This document shows, piece by piece, positions 55,676 to 63,319 of a stretch of 64,000 nt of DNA. Within the stretch, counting starts at the first letter, position 1. Every line of letters begins with the position of its first letter. Position numbers and translations under genes: made by a program. The notes beneath the pieces are model-generated. The model saw only the letters and a program-made list of their open reading frames with translations. It was not told the DNA's origin and searched no databases. The DNA comes from Chloroflexota bacterium (lineage in GTDB: Bacteria; Chloroflexota; Anaerolineae; B4-G1): positions 1 through 64,000 of the forward strand of contig JAAEPW010000579.1 in NCBI GenBank assembly GCA_024232355.1, in the 5' to 3' direction.

Positions 55676-56650
55676 TCAACCGATACACGCAAACTTGTTT
55701 ACGCGTAACTCGGGTTGAAACCTTGCTTTTAAAGAGTTGACATAGATCGTTTGAAAGTCCTCGTCGTTAAATCCGAACACATTCGAGAGCAGTTCGTACT
55801 CTGACACCATGCTGCACCCAAACGGACCGGGATCGTCGGTGTTGATGCTAAAGCTGAGGCCCAACTCACGGGCCAGGTGAACGGGGTGTTCCTCGATGCG
55901 TGCGACGCTGCCCGTCTTGAGGTTACTGGTCGGGCACATCTCGATGTGAATACGGCGTTCTTGAACGAGATCGAGCAATCTTTCATCCTGAAACAAGCTG
56001 ACACCGTGCCCAATTCGGTCCGGATAGCCGTGATCCAGGGCATCCCAGACCGATTCCGGCCCGCACCATTCCCCGGCGTGGATTTCGATGCCCAGTCCGG
56101 CCTCGCGCAATTTCGCCATCGTCTTTTGAAATGGTTTGATCGGATTGCCCTGTTCGGGGCCTGCCACGGCGACGCCAAAGATCAAACTCGCCTCATAGAG
56201 GGCCACGAGTTTCTCGGCCAGTTTGGTGACTTTATCAGGGGTAGCGTTGCGTCCAAAGGCGACCAAAAACTCGACCTGAATTTTGTCATCCTCCTGCTGA
56301 TCGATCCACTCCCGAAAGGCTATGACCTCTTCCACAGCCTCGACGGTATCCTGCGCAAGCTCACCAGAGGCAAGCATAATTTCCGCATAACACACGTTCT
56401 GCGCCTTGAGCCGTTCGACGTATCTGCCGAGTATCGGGTAAAAGTTTTCCAGCTTTCCTTCAATCGGATCGATGAAATTCCACCAATTCCAAAAGCTTTT
56501 CAGGTCATAGATCGGATACGCCCGCTCAAACTCGCGTGGATCAATCGGAAAGGCGGGGTCATCTCGGCGAATGTCCCGAACCATTTCCCGATCCAGTATG
56601 CCGTCCATGTGGCAATGGAGCTCGGCTTTGGGGAGTGGTTTTACATCCAT
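55676..56650 (-). CDS. add: Adenosine deaminase-family amidohydrolase
   Basis: 324 residues. Zinc ligands ELHCHMDG (about 10-17), EIHAGEW near the middle with the catalytic Glu, HIEMCPTSNLKTG, and SINTDDPGPFG with the last metal-binding Asp are all present in order. Converts adenosine (or adenine, or another aminopurine) to inosine. It starts 4 bp after the RarD stop codon, so belongs to the DUF6504-RarD operon. Adenine deaminase or aminodeoxyfutalosine deaminase of the same family cannot be excluded. Confidence 0.93.
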   Translation of the reverse strand: MDVKPLPKAELHCHMDGILDREMVRDIRRDDPAFPIDPREFERAYPIYDLKSFWNWWNFIDPIEGKLENFYPILGRYVERLKAQNVCYAEIMLASGELAQDTVEAVEEVIAFREWIDQQEDDKIQVEFLVAFGRNATPDKVTKLAEKLVALYEASLIFGVAVAGPEQGNPIKPFQKTMAKLREAGLGIEIHAGEWCGPESVWDALDHGYPDRIGHGVSLFQDERLLDLVQERRIHIEMCPTSNLKTGSVARIEEHPVHLARELGLSFSINTDDPGPFGCSMVSEYELLSNVFGFNDEDFQTIYVNSLKARFQPELRVNKFACIG

Positions 56651-56654
56651 CTCA

Positions 56655-57548
56655 TCACACGCTCTGACGCACCGTTTGCTTTCTTCCCTCTATAGCCCCT
56701 TCGATGGAATAGATGATGAGCGCAGCCCATATCACGCTAAATCCGATCACCCGTATCTCTGTAAACTCTTCTCCATAAACCAACACCCCCAGGAGAAACT
56801 GGAACGTCGGGGCGATGTATTGCAAAATCCCTACCGTGGCGAGGGTGACTCTCCGTGCGCCGTAAGCGAACCAAATAAGTGGGAGCGCGGTCACAACCCC
56901 CGTAAACGCAAGAAGAATGTTCGTCGTTGTCCCCGCGTGCCCGAAAAATGCCGTCCCCACCAGTTCGGCATAAACGAGATACACCAGCGCGGGTAGAAAC
57001 AAGACAGCGGTTTCAACTGACAGCCCCTCCAACGCCTCCAAAGGCGCGATCTTTCTCAATAGACCGTAGAAACCAAAGGAAATCGCCAGGGCGAACGCAA
57101 TCCACGGAAACGTCCCATAGCCCAACGTGAGAAAGATCACCCCGCCTGTCGCGATCCCAATCGCCACCCACTGCCACGGGCGAAGCCGCTCCTTTAGAAA
57201 GATCATTCCGAGCAGAACGCTAAAGAGCGGATTGATAAAATATCCCAGGCTCGCGTCTACAATGTGACCGGCGTTGATCGCCCAGACGAACGTAAACCAG
57301 TTGAATGCCAGGATGCTGGCGGTGACCAAGAACGTGATCAATATCCTGGGATTCCGCCTTGCTTGTTGCAGCCATGCCCACTCTTTTTTTCTGATCAACA
57401 GCAATACGACGAATACGAACGACCATGCGATTCGATGAGCAAGCAGCTCGCTAGCCGACACCATCTGAACAGACTTCCAAAAAATGGGCAGGAACCCCCA
57501 GAGGAGATAGGCAGCGGCGACAGAAAATACCCCCCGTTTATCCGTCAT
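56655..57548 (-). CDS. rarD: RarD-type EamA transporter
   Basis: 297 residues from the ATG at 57548, which overlaps the DUF6504-like stop by 11 bp. Ten membrane helices. GVFSVAAAYLLWGFLPIFWK, ELLAHRIAWS and the NWFTFVWAINAGHIVDASLGYFINPL segment are the RarD group of drug/metabolite transporters (chloramphenicol sensitivity protein). Its substrate is unknown. Co-transcribed with adenosine deaminase. Confidence 0.94.
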   Translation of the reverse strand: MTDKRGVFSVAAAYLLWGFLPIFWKSVQMVSASELLAHRIAWSFVFVVLLLIRKKEWAWLQQARRNPRILITFLVTASILAFNWFTFVWAINAGHIVDASLGYFINPLFSVLLGMIFLKERLRPWQWVAIGIATGGVIFLTLGYGTFPWIAFALAISFGFYGLLRKIAPLEALEGLSVETAVLFLPALVYLVYAELVGTAFFGHAGTTTNILLAFTGVVTALPLIWFAYGARRVTLATVGILQYIAPTFQFLLGVLVYGEEFTEIRVIGFSVIWAALIIYSIEGAIEGRKQTVRQSV

Positions 57549-57906
57549 TCGCTTCCATCTCCCGGTAGAGAAACCACGCGCCTTTGCGATGGTCAGAGCC
57601 TTTGGGCGCGCGATCATAGTACAAGTCAAAGATTTGGCCGGTGTCGGTGCGCACCCGGTAATAGTCCCGCCCAACGCCCCACGAACCCCGGCGCGAGGCG
57701 GTGGCGATGTGCGTGGGCCGCATATTGGTCGCCATCCGGCCCCGGCGGCCATAATCGTGCCACTCGCTCAACATCTCGGTGATCTGGTACGCCTTCTCCT
57801 GCCAGACAAACCGGTCCGGGCAGCCTGGCTTTTTTTCCAGCAGCGGCGGCTGGTCGAATTCAACTTTGACAAGTGCACCAATAAAGTGCAGCGGTTTCAT
57901 GTTCAT
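57538..57906 (-). CDS. DUF6504-like small protein
   Basis: 122 residues. CPDRFVWQEKAYQITEMLSEW and the YRVRTDTGQIFDLYYDRAP end, followed by a WFLYREME strand, are a small beta-barrel like DUF6504 proteins, which sit beside polymerase IV-like or other repair genes in many high-GC bacteria. No such repair gene lies next to it here. Starts the operon with RarD and adenosine deaminase. Assignment is by pattern only. Confidence 0.6.
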   Translation of the reverse strand: MNMKPLHFIGALVKVEFDQPPLLEKKPGCPDRFVWQEKAYQITEMLSEWHDYGRRGRMATNMRPTHIATASRRGSWGVGRDYYRVRTDTGQIFDLYYDRAPKGSDHRKGAWFLYREMEANDG

Positions 57907-58005
57907 ACAACTCCAATTTGACCTAAATGACGCAACAAAAGAGATACACTCACAATGCTACCAAACTCAGACAGCGTGGTATGGTTGATGCCCCGGACCA
58001 TAGTC

Positions 58006-58512
58006 TCAAAGGTTATGGGTCTGCCGGATCGAACGAATGTCCTCGACGTGACCGATAGCGTGACCGGTTTGCATCTCGATGACCCACCCGGCAGTAATCT
58101 CTTTCTCTTCCCCATTCGGCCACTTGATGAGAATGCGTCGTTCCCAGGCACCGGGTATCTGTTCGACCAACTGAACGACGTGGCAACAGTTAGCCTGAAA
58201 GAGCGCCAGCGACGGTTCGATCGCCCGGCCTGCATAATTCCAGTTCTCTGCCCACGTATCTTGCGGCAGGTCCCAATACCATTGAAAACTGAATACACCC
58301 GGACTGTTGCCGAGCGCCGCCTTGACGCAAACCTGCCACAGACCATCGCCGTCAGCGAGGTGGTGCACAATCTGCCGGATCGTCCACGAGTCGGGCGTCT
58401 GGGCGAGGTCGAGTTCGGCGCCGGTGAGGCCCGCGATGGCGGCTTTCAGTTTGGCCGGGCCATCGGCATAGCGTGCGAGAATGGTGGCTGGGTCGTCTGT
58501 TTGTGTCGTCAT
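58006..58512 (-). CDS. DinB/YfiT-like metal enzyme
   Basis: 168 residues. The first helix set (LKAAIAGLTGAELDL...PDSWTIRQIVHHLADGD) carries the first His ligands of DinB_2-type four-helix proteins, and HAIGHVEDIRSIRQ supplies the last pair. The family includes thiol-dependent (bacillithiol/mycothiol) transferases and other metal hydrolases. It lies 19 bp upstream of nothing recognisable on the same strand; the FAD oxidase gene precedes it by 19 bp and they may be co-transcribed. Confidence 0.85.
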   Translation of the reverse strand: MTTQTDDPATILARYADGPAKLKAAIAGLTGAELDLAQTPDSWTIRQIVHHLADGDGLWQVCVKAALGNSPGVFSFQWYWDLPQDTWAENWNYAGRAIEPSLALFQANCCHVVQLVEQIPGAWERRILIKWPNGEEKEITAGWVIEMQTGHAIGHVEDIRSIRQTHNL

Positions 58513-58531
58513 GGGTGATTATTACTCCTTT

Positions 58532-59638
58532 TTAGCGATCAACTCTGAACGGGCCAATGTCCATCGTCGGGGTTTGTCCATCACTAATATATTCGGCCAC
58601 GAGCTGTCCGGCGATTGGTGCCTGGATGATGCCCTTTCCTCCCCACCCGCAATTCAGAATGAAACCATCGATTGATGGAACCGGCCCCAAAATCGGGCGG
58701 TCATCCGCCGTTACCGGACGGACGCCCGTCCAGCCCGTCAGGAAGGAAGCATTCATCAGGATCGGCACGCGATGCGCGGCCACGTCGATCATCTGATGCG
58801 CTACCTCCATGAGGAATGGGATCTCTAGTTCGTTGGTGGGCGATGCGCCCATACCCATCAGCATGCCCGGTCCCTCAGGGCGACAATACCACCCCGCCGT
58901 CACGTCCTCGATAAACGGCCAGGTGGACGGGATGTCGGGAAAAGGCCCGGTGACGACGATGCTTCGGGCGCGATTGAGGATCGGAATCTCGACGCCAACC
59001 CAGCGCCCGATCTCGATTGCCCAGGGGCCTCCGGCGTTCACCACGGTTCTCGTCGCCACAAATCCCTCGTCGGTGACGACACCTTCTACCTGTCCGCTTC
59101 GAACGCGGATTCCGGTGGCCCGCACTCCCTGACACAGCTTGACGCCCATCTCGCGCGCCCGGTTGACGTATCCCCACATGATCATATGCGGATCGAACGG
59201 CCCGTCGTCCGGCCCCCAGGTGGCAAGAACGACGTCATTGGTGTTTATCTCTGGGTACCGCCGCTTGACCTCCTCGGGCGTCAGGATGTCCGTTTCGATG
59301 TTGAGGGATTGCAACATCTTGGCGCTTTTGAGCAGACCCTCGGCGCTCTCTTGGGTAGCCAGCGACAGCCACCCGCTTTTCTTGAAATCGATGGGAACGC
59401 CAATTTCTTCCTCAAACTGCATATATTTGGCATACGAGTACAGACCCATACGAGCGCCTAGCTCATCGGCGCCAAACTGCAAGCTCAGCATCGAAGCGGA
59501 CTTGCTGGATGAACCACCGCCCACCTGATCCATCTCGACCACGACGACGTCCGTGACGCCTGCACGAGCCAGATGATAGGCCGTGCTGCACCCAATGACG
59601 CCCGCACCGATGATTACAACATCTGCCGTAGCTTGCAT
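58532..59638 (-). CDS. FAD-dependent amine/amino-acid oxidase (DAO family)
   Basis: 368 residues. The N-terminal FAD motif VVIIGAGVIGCSTAYHLARAG (4-24), the GGGSSSKSASML block and C-terminal ILNCGWGGKGIIQAPIAG are characteristic of DAO/sarcosine-oxidase beta-like enzymes. It oxidises a secondary amine or D-amino acid with release of peroxide or electron transfer. Overlapping transcription with the neighbouring aldo-keto reductase (25-bp gap) suggests a shared pathway. Confidence 0.93.
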   Translation of the reverse strand: MQATADVVIIGAGVIGCSTAYHLARAGVTDVVVVEMDQVGGGSSSKSASMLSLQFGADELGARMGLYSYAKYMQFEEEIGVPIDFKKSGWLSLATQESAEGLLKSAKMLQSLNIETDILTPEEVKRRYPEINTNDVVLATWGPDDGPFDPHMIMWGYVNRAREMGVKLCQGVRATGIRVRSGQVEGVVTDEGFVATRTVVNAGGPWAIEIGRWVGVEIPILNRARSIVVTGPFPDIPSTWPFIEDVTAGWYCRPEGPGMLMGMGASPTNELEIPFLMEVAHQMIDVAAHRVPILMNASFLTGWTGVRPVTADDRPILGPVPSIDGFILNCGWGGKGIIQAPIAGQLVAEYISDGQTPTMDIGPFRVDR

Positions 59639-59663
59639 AGTTCCGCCGCCTCCGCCGTGATGG

Positions 59664-60692
59664 TCACACCGCAGTGCTGTCGTAAAACGCTAAATTCTCG
59701 ACGATCATCTCCCGAATCGGTAGGTGATAAGGACACTTTTCCTCGCACTCGCCACACTCGGTGCAGTTTCTGGCACTCTCCATGCCTCGGATAATCCAAC
59801 TGGAGCCAAGCACCTCGGACGAAAACCGTTTCCAAAAGCTGCGCGCGTTCATCACTAGGGATATGCTCACGTCTTCCGGGCAGGGCTGGCAGTACTCGCA
59901 CCGGCGACAAAAGCGCGTGCCCACTTCCGTGCGGATGCGCTCTATCTCCTGCCGTTCCTGAGGCATCAGCTTCCAATCTCCAGCGACGATGTCCGCAATC
60001 TCTTTAATTTCGGCACTCGTTTCGATGCCCGGGTCGGGCACGACGTTGTCGAATTGGAGCAGGTACTTGATGGACAGGTTTGCATTATCCAACATGCCAC
60101 CGGCAAACGGCTTCATCGCGATAAAGCCCAGGTCGTGCTTTTGGGCCAGGGGTAGCAATTCTTGAGCAGGCTCACTGGTGACGAAATTAAAGGGAAATTG
60201 GAGCGTCTCAAAGTGCCCTGAAGAGGCCGCTTTTAGCGCTACGTCCATCGAGTGGCTGGTGATGCCAATGTGCCTGACTTGACCCGCCTCCAGAGCCTGC
60301 TGTGCTGCTTCCATCGCGCCACCGGGGCCGAGCACTTGTTCGTACGCCTCGAACGTGGAGAGGTTGTGAAACTGCCACAGGTCAATACAATCCGTTTGCA
60401 AGCGCTCCAAGCTCAGTTCCAGATGTGCCTGAGCACCGGCACGATCCCGCGCGCCGGTTTTGGTCGCAATGATCGTGCGTTCTCGCTGCCCGATAGTCGC
60501 GGCCAGCGCCTTGCCAATACGCTCCTCACTGGTTGAGTAGCCGTTGGCCGTGTCGAGGAACGTGACACCCAGATCGAGACATTGCTGTACCACCTGGATT
60601 GCGTCTGCCTCAGTGAGACGTTGAATGGGGATGCCGCCGAATCCTACTCGGGAAACTTGCAATTCTGTTTTGCCCAATCTTGTAGTTTTCAT
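59664..60692 (-). CDS. Aldo/keto reductase with C-terminal [4Fe-4S] ferredoxin-like domain
   Basis: 342 residues from the ATG at 60692 (AGGAGA 8 bp upstream); the longer frame has no site. The AKR barrel has the catalytic tetrad region DTANGYSTSE (Asp, Tyr), Lys in IATKTGA and His in LWQFHNL. Past residue 265, CRRCEYCQPCPEDV and CTECGECEEKCPYHLP supply two cluster motifs, as in the YhdN/ferredoxin-fused AKR group. The fused domain may pass electrons to or from ferredoxin. A divergent promoter pair separates it from the alkyltransferase-like gene. Confidence 0.93.
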   Translation of the reverse strand: MKTTRLGKTELQVSRVGFGGIPIQRLTEADAIQVVQQCLDLGVTFLDTANGYSTSEERIGKALAATIGQRERTIIATKTGARDRAGAQAHLELSLERLQTDCIDLWQFHNLSTFEAYEQVLGPGGAMEAAQQALEAGQVRHIGITSHSMDVALKAASSGHFETLQFPFNFVTSEPAQELLPLAQKHDLGFIAMKPFAGGMLDNANLSIKYLLQFDNVVPDPGIETSAEIKEIADIVAGDWKLMPQERQEIERIRTEVGTRFCRRCEYCQPCPEDVSISLVMNARSFWKRFSSEVLGSSWIIRGMESARNCTECGECEEKCPYHLPIREMIVENLAFYDSTAV

Positions 60693-60719
60693 ATGTGATC
60701 TTCTCCTGGTCTGAGGGAT

Positions 60720-60748
60720 AATGTATATCACTATGTCGACAATGTCAA
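60720..60748 (-). promoter_or_regulatory. Promoter of the aldo-keto reductase/oxidase genes
   Basis: On the reverse strand TTGACA (60748-60743) and TACATT (60725-60720) are 17 bp apart, with the start codon 28 bp downstream of the -10 box. Confidence 0.68.
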
Positions 60749-60777
60749 ATTGACAAAAGTCATAGCCCTAGATACAA

Positions 60778-60806
60778 TTGACGTTCATATAGTTTGAGCA
60801 TATAAT
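60778..60806 (+). promoter_or_regulatory. Promoter of the alkyltransferase-like gene
   Basis: TTGACG (60778-60783), 17 bp, TATAAT (60801-60806). The ATG lies 28 bp downstream. No ribosome site stands out, so the message may be short-leadered. Confidence 0.8.
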
Positions 60807-60833
60807 AATGTTACAAAAGCAATCTCCCCAACA

Positions 60834-61184
60834 ATGGCGATAAATTTCTTTGAACAAGTCTACCGGCTAGTGCGACAGGTGCCACCTGGCAAAGTCACAT
60901 CCTATGGGTCAATTGCCCGTATGTTGGATCATCCTCGCGCCGCTCGCACAGTTGGATGGGCATTGCACGGTATACCAAAAGGTTCAGATGTACCATGGCA
61001 CCGCGTCATCAACAGTCAGGGCCGTATCTCGACCAGTCGCCAAGAGCACGGTGCCGACCATCAACGAGTCTTGTTAGAATCCGAGGGAATCGAGTTTGAC
61101 GAGCATGGATACACAGATTGGGATCGATTCGGCTGGGATGGACTCCCGTGGCCAGAGGTCGAGAAACTGATAGCCTCCGAATAG
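60834..61184 (+). CDS. Alkyltransferase-like protein (ATL), Cys replaced by Trp
   Basis: 116 residues. VYRLVRQVPPGKVTSYGSIARMLDHPRAARTVGWAL is the MGMT DNA-binding fold with the Arg finger region. The active-site PCHR motif reads VPWHRVI, with Trp in place of the alkyl-accepting Cys. This is the mark of ATL proteins, which flag O6-alkylguanine for nucleotide excision repair rather than repairing it. C-terminal tail (HGYTDWDRFGWDGLPWPEVEKLIASE) is Trp-rich. Confidence 0.94.
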   Translation: MAINFFEQVYRLVRQVPPGKVTSYGSIARMLDHPRAARTVGWALHGIPKGSDVPWHRVINSQGRISTSRQEHGADHQRVLLESEGIEFDEHGYTDWDRFGWDGLPWPEVEKLIASE

Positions 61185-61348
61185 ATGGCTCGTAATCCCT
61201 AGTTGTAGACAGAATCAGGTTTCCCAAGCCAATCAACATTGAATCGTGATATACCGCTAACCCCAAACTAAAAGGAGGTGCATAATCTAGCCAAGATACT
61301 AGCCTGAATCGACATAGATGAACAACACCTGTCCCCACCCATCTGAGA

Positions 61349-61365
61349 TTGCCCATGTCGGGCAA
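61349..61365 (+). promoter_or_regulatory. Small hairpin just before the DUF11 gene ribosome site
   Basis: TTGCCC (61349-61354) and GGGCAA (61360-61365) with a 5-base loop, directly before AGGAGG (61373-61378) and the ATG at 61384. It could affect translation. The preceding 160 bp hold no recognised gene. Confidence 0.4.
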
Positions 61366-61383
61366 TAACATTAGGAGGTCAAA

Positions 61384-62652
61384 ATGTTTTACAAGACAAA
61401 CGTGAAATCACTCTTGGTCCAAGCTACCCTCTTTACGCTGGTTATCGTGACCGGATTATGGCTGGGAGCCTGGATACTGTCCATCCCCACATCAAGCGCA
61501 TCCGGCGCGCTTCTGGCGCCGTTGGCATTCCAAAGCCCCATCGGTGAGCCTGAACTCCATGTCGCCAAGACTGTTGACAACGATTCTCCCGAACCTGGTG
61601 AAATGATCGACTATACCCTCACTTACTCGGTGACGTCGACCACCGGTCATCCTAATCCACAGGCTTTTGATGTCCGACTGTACGACTTTTTGCCTGCCGG
61701 AGTAGAATTTGTGTCCAGTAATCCCCCAGGACAATATATAAGTGGAACTGTTCTGATCACTGATGATTCTGTCGGATTAACAGACGAAACTGTACTCGTG
61801 CGAGCACGTGTATTGGAGGGGTATGAGCAGTTGCACAACTATACACTGGCGGCGGCGACTGGCGTCACCCCCACTCACGACTCGCTGTTAACCACCGTGG
61901 CCCCTGCCTCCCCGCTAAACTTGAGCAAGACAAGCGATCCTGTGACATTGATCAATAGCGATCTGATCTATACGATCCAATGCGAGAATCCTAGCTATAT
62001 TACGGCAACTAGCGTAACAGTGATGGACGTTCTGCCCGTCGATTTATCGTTTGTGGGTGCGTTCCCGACACCAGACAAGATCACGTTACCCTTACTCTCG
62101 TGGTCACTTGGAGACCTGGGGCCAGGAGAAAGCCGCACCATTGTCATCACTACCACAACACCGGCTCTACCCAGCATAATCACCAACACCGCGATGGCGG
62201 ATGCGCAACATCAAGTAATGACACATACACTGTTTGCGACCCAAGTCATCAGTGAAGGATCGATTCTGCGGGTGACCAAGCAAGGTTCCTCCGCAGTGGT
62301 TGACGTGGGTGATGAACTGGTATATACCCTCCAATACGAGAACATTGGCAACCAAGACGCGATAGGAACCCGGTTAACCGACACCTTGCCCGTTGACGTC
62401 TCAGTGACAGGCATTTACTCGACTGCAGGAACTTTCTCCTCTCCTCCATTGGTATGGGAACTGGGCACAGTGGTGGGAGGCGCTCCAGCGGAAGAGATCT
62501 TGATCACCGTGACAGTAACAGGAGGCTGGGGAGAAACGTTGCACAACGTGGCCGACATCACCGCTCCAGGCAGCTTCCCCGGGCATGCAGAATTGGATAC
62601 GGATGTTCGACTGGGCCTGATGTACTTGCCAATGGTGACGAGGCCTTTTTAA
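61384..62652 (+). CDS. Secreted protein of DUF11 repeats with YLP-like tail
   Basis: 422 residues. A Sec signal (about 1-45) is followed by three DUF11 beta-sandwich repeats of about 115 residues, each opening with '.l.v.Kt.d...P..G..i.YtltyeN' (PEPGEMIDYTLTYS; NSDLIYTIQCEN; VDVGDELVYTLQYEN) and closing with 'itv.v......l.N.A.v'. The C-terminus reads LMYLPMVTRPF. Likely a cell-wall or surface stalk protein. AGGAGG lies 5 bp upstream of the start. A terminator follows at 62710. Confidence 0.92.
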   Translation: MFYKTNVKSLLVQATLFTLVIVTGLWLGAWILSIPTSSASGALLAPLAFQSPIGEPELHVAKTVDNDSPEPGEMIDYTLTYSVTSTTGHPNPQAFDVRLYDFLPAGVEFVSSNPPGQYISGTVLITDDSVGLTDETVLVRARVLEGYEQLHNYTLAAATGVTPTHDSLLTTVAPASPLNLSKTSDPVTLINSDLIYTIQCENPSYITATSVTVMDVLPVDLSFVGAFPTPDKITLPLLSWSLGDLGPGESRTIVITTTTPALPSIITNTAMADAQHQVMTHTLFATQVISEGSILRVTKQGSSAVVDVGDELVYTLQYENIGNQDAIGTRLTDTLPVDVSVTGIYSTAGTFSSPPLVWELGTVVGGAPAEEILITVTVTGGWGETLHNVADITAPGSFPGHAELDTDVRLGLMYLPMVTRPF

Positions 62653-62709
62653 ACGATCGGAGGCTCCTACCCAAAAACAAAGTCTATCTGACATAACCGG
62701 TTGATCAGC

Positions 62710-62740
62710 GAGCACAAAGCGCAAAGGACGCTTTGTGCTC
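62710..62740 (+). terminator. Hairpin after the DUF11 gene
   Basis: GAGCACAAAGCG (62710-62721) pairs perfectly with 62729-62740 around a 7-base loop, followed by GTTCGTTT. Lies 58 bp after the stop codon. Confidence 0.8.
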
Positions 62741-63134
62741 GTTCGTTTGACACATTCGAAAGAGCCGTATCAGGGCTGTTCAGTTCTAACGATCTTTCGG
62801 TACAGATCGCTCACAGCCCTGGCCGTATAGTACCTCTAGTGTTCACTACTCGACATTTCGAGCAGGAACCCTCCCACAGGTTCGAGAATCGTGCCAATTG
62901 CAGGCAGAACCTATCGTCAGGACAGATAATAACCCAAAATCGTGGCCTAATCTGCGGGAGAGTAAAGATGTCGGGCAATGAATAAAAACAAAGAGTCTTG
63001 AGGATTTCGCACGGTCAATTGCAGACCCTAAAGGTTCTTGTGTCAAATTTGACGACAAGGGGCCATTGTCTGGCGTAAAAGCATTATTTTTACGATTTTG
63101 AACAAAACCTTCAAGGTCTCGCCATGCGAAATCC
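62741..63134. other. Gene-free stretch with repeat fragments
   Basis: No coding frame with plausible composition. It contains GGGCTGTTCAGTTCT (62773-62787), the outer end of the 145-bp element, inside a CAGGGCTGT/ACAGCCCTG hairpin, and CCCTCCCACAGGTTC (62869-62883), a word shared with the hairpin at 37266. It looks like decayed repeat sequence. Confidence 0.5.
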
Positions 63135-63258
63135 TAGCAGCCTGTCGGAGAAATCTGGTTTAGCCCCTTGTGGACAGCCTACGAGTGGCAAAATAGCTCA
63201 AAAACAGGCACAAACGGGCACAAGGCCCTATACTACAATTCTCTCCGACAGACTGTTA
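63135..63258. mobile_element. MITE-like element of 124 bp
   Basis: Terminal inverted repeats of 20-21 bp, TAGCAGCCTGTCGGAGAAAT at the left end and, read inward from the right, TAACAGTCTGTCGGAGAGAAT, with TA at both outer ends as expected for Tc1/mariner-IS630-type TA target insertion. The interior has no gene. A non-autonomous element moved by a transposase elsewhere is the likely explanation. Confidence 0.72.
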
Positions 63259-63270
63259 GAGAAGCAAAAC

Positions 63271-63303
63271 AAAAAAAGGCGGCTGGGATTATCCAGCCGC
63301 CTT
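63271..63303 (-). terminator. Rho-independent terminator of the membrane-fusion protein gene
   Basis: GGCGGCTGG (63278-63286) and CCAGCCGCC (63293-63301) form a perfect 9-bp stem; on the reverse strand seven T follow (63277-63271). It lies 17 bp after the gene's stop codon. Confidence 0.93.
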
Positions 63304-63319
63304 GTGCAATACACAACTG

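Noticed and set aside
62868..62895. tRNA-like T-arm word GGTTCGAGAATC
   Set aside because: The stem on either side does not pair as a T-arm and no acceptor or anticodon arms are found upstream.
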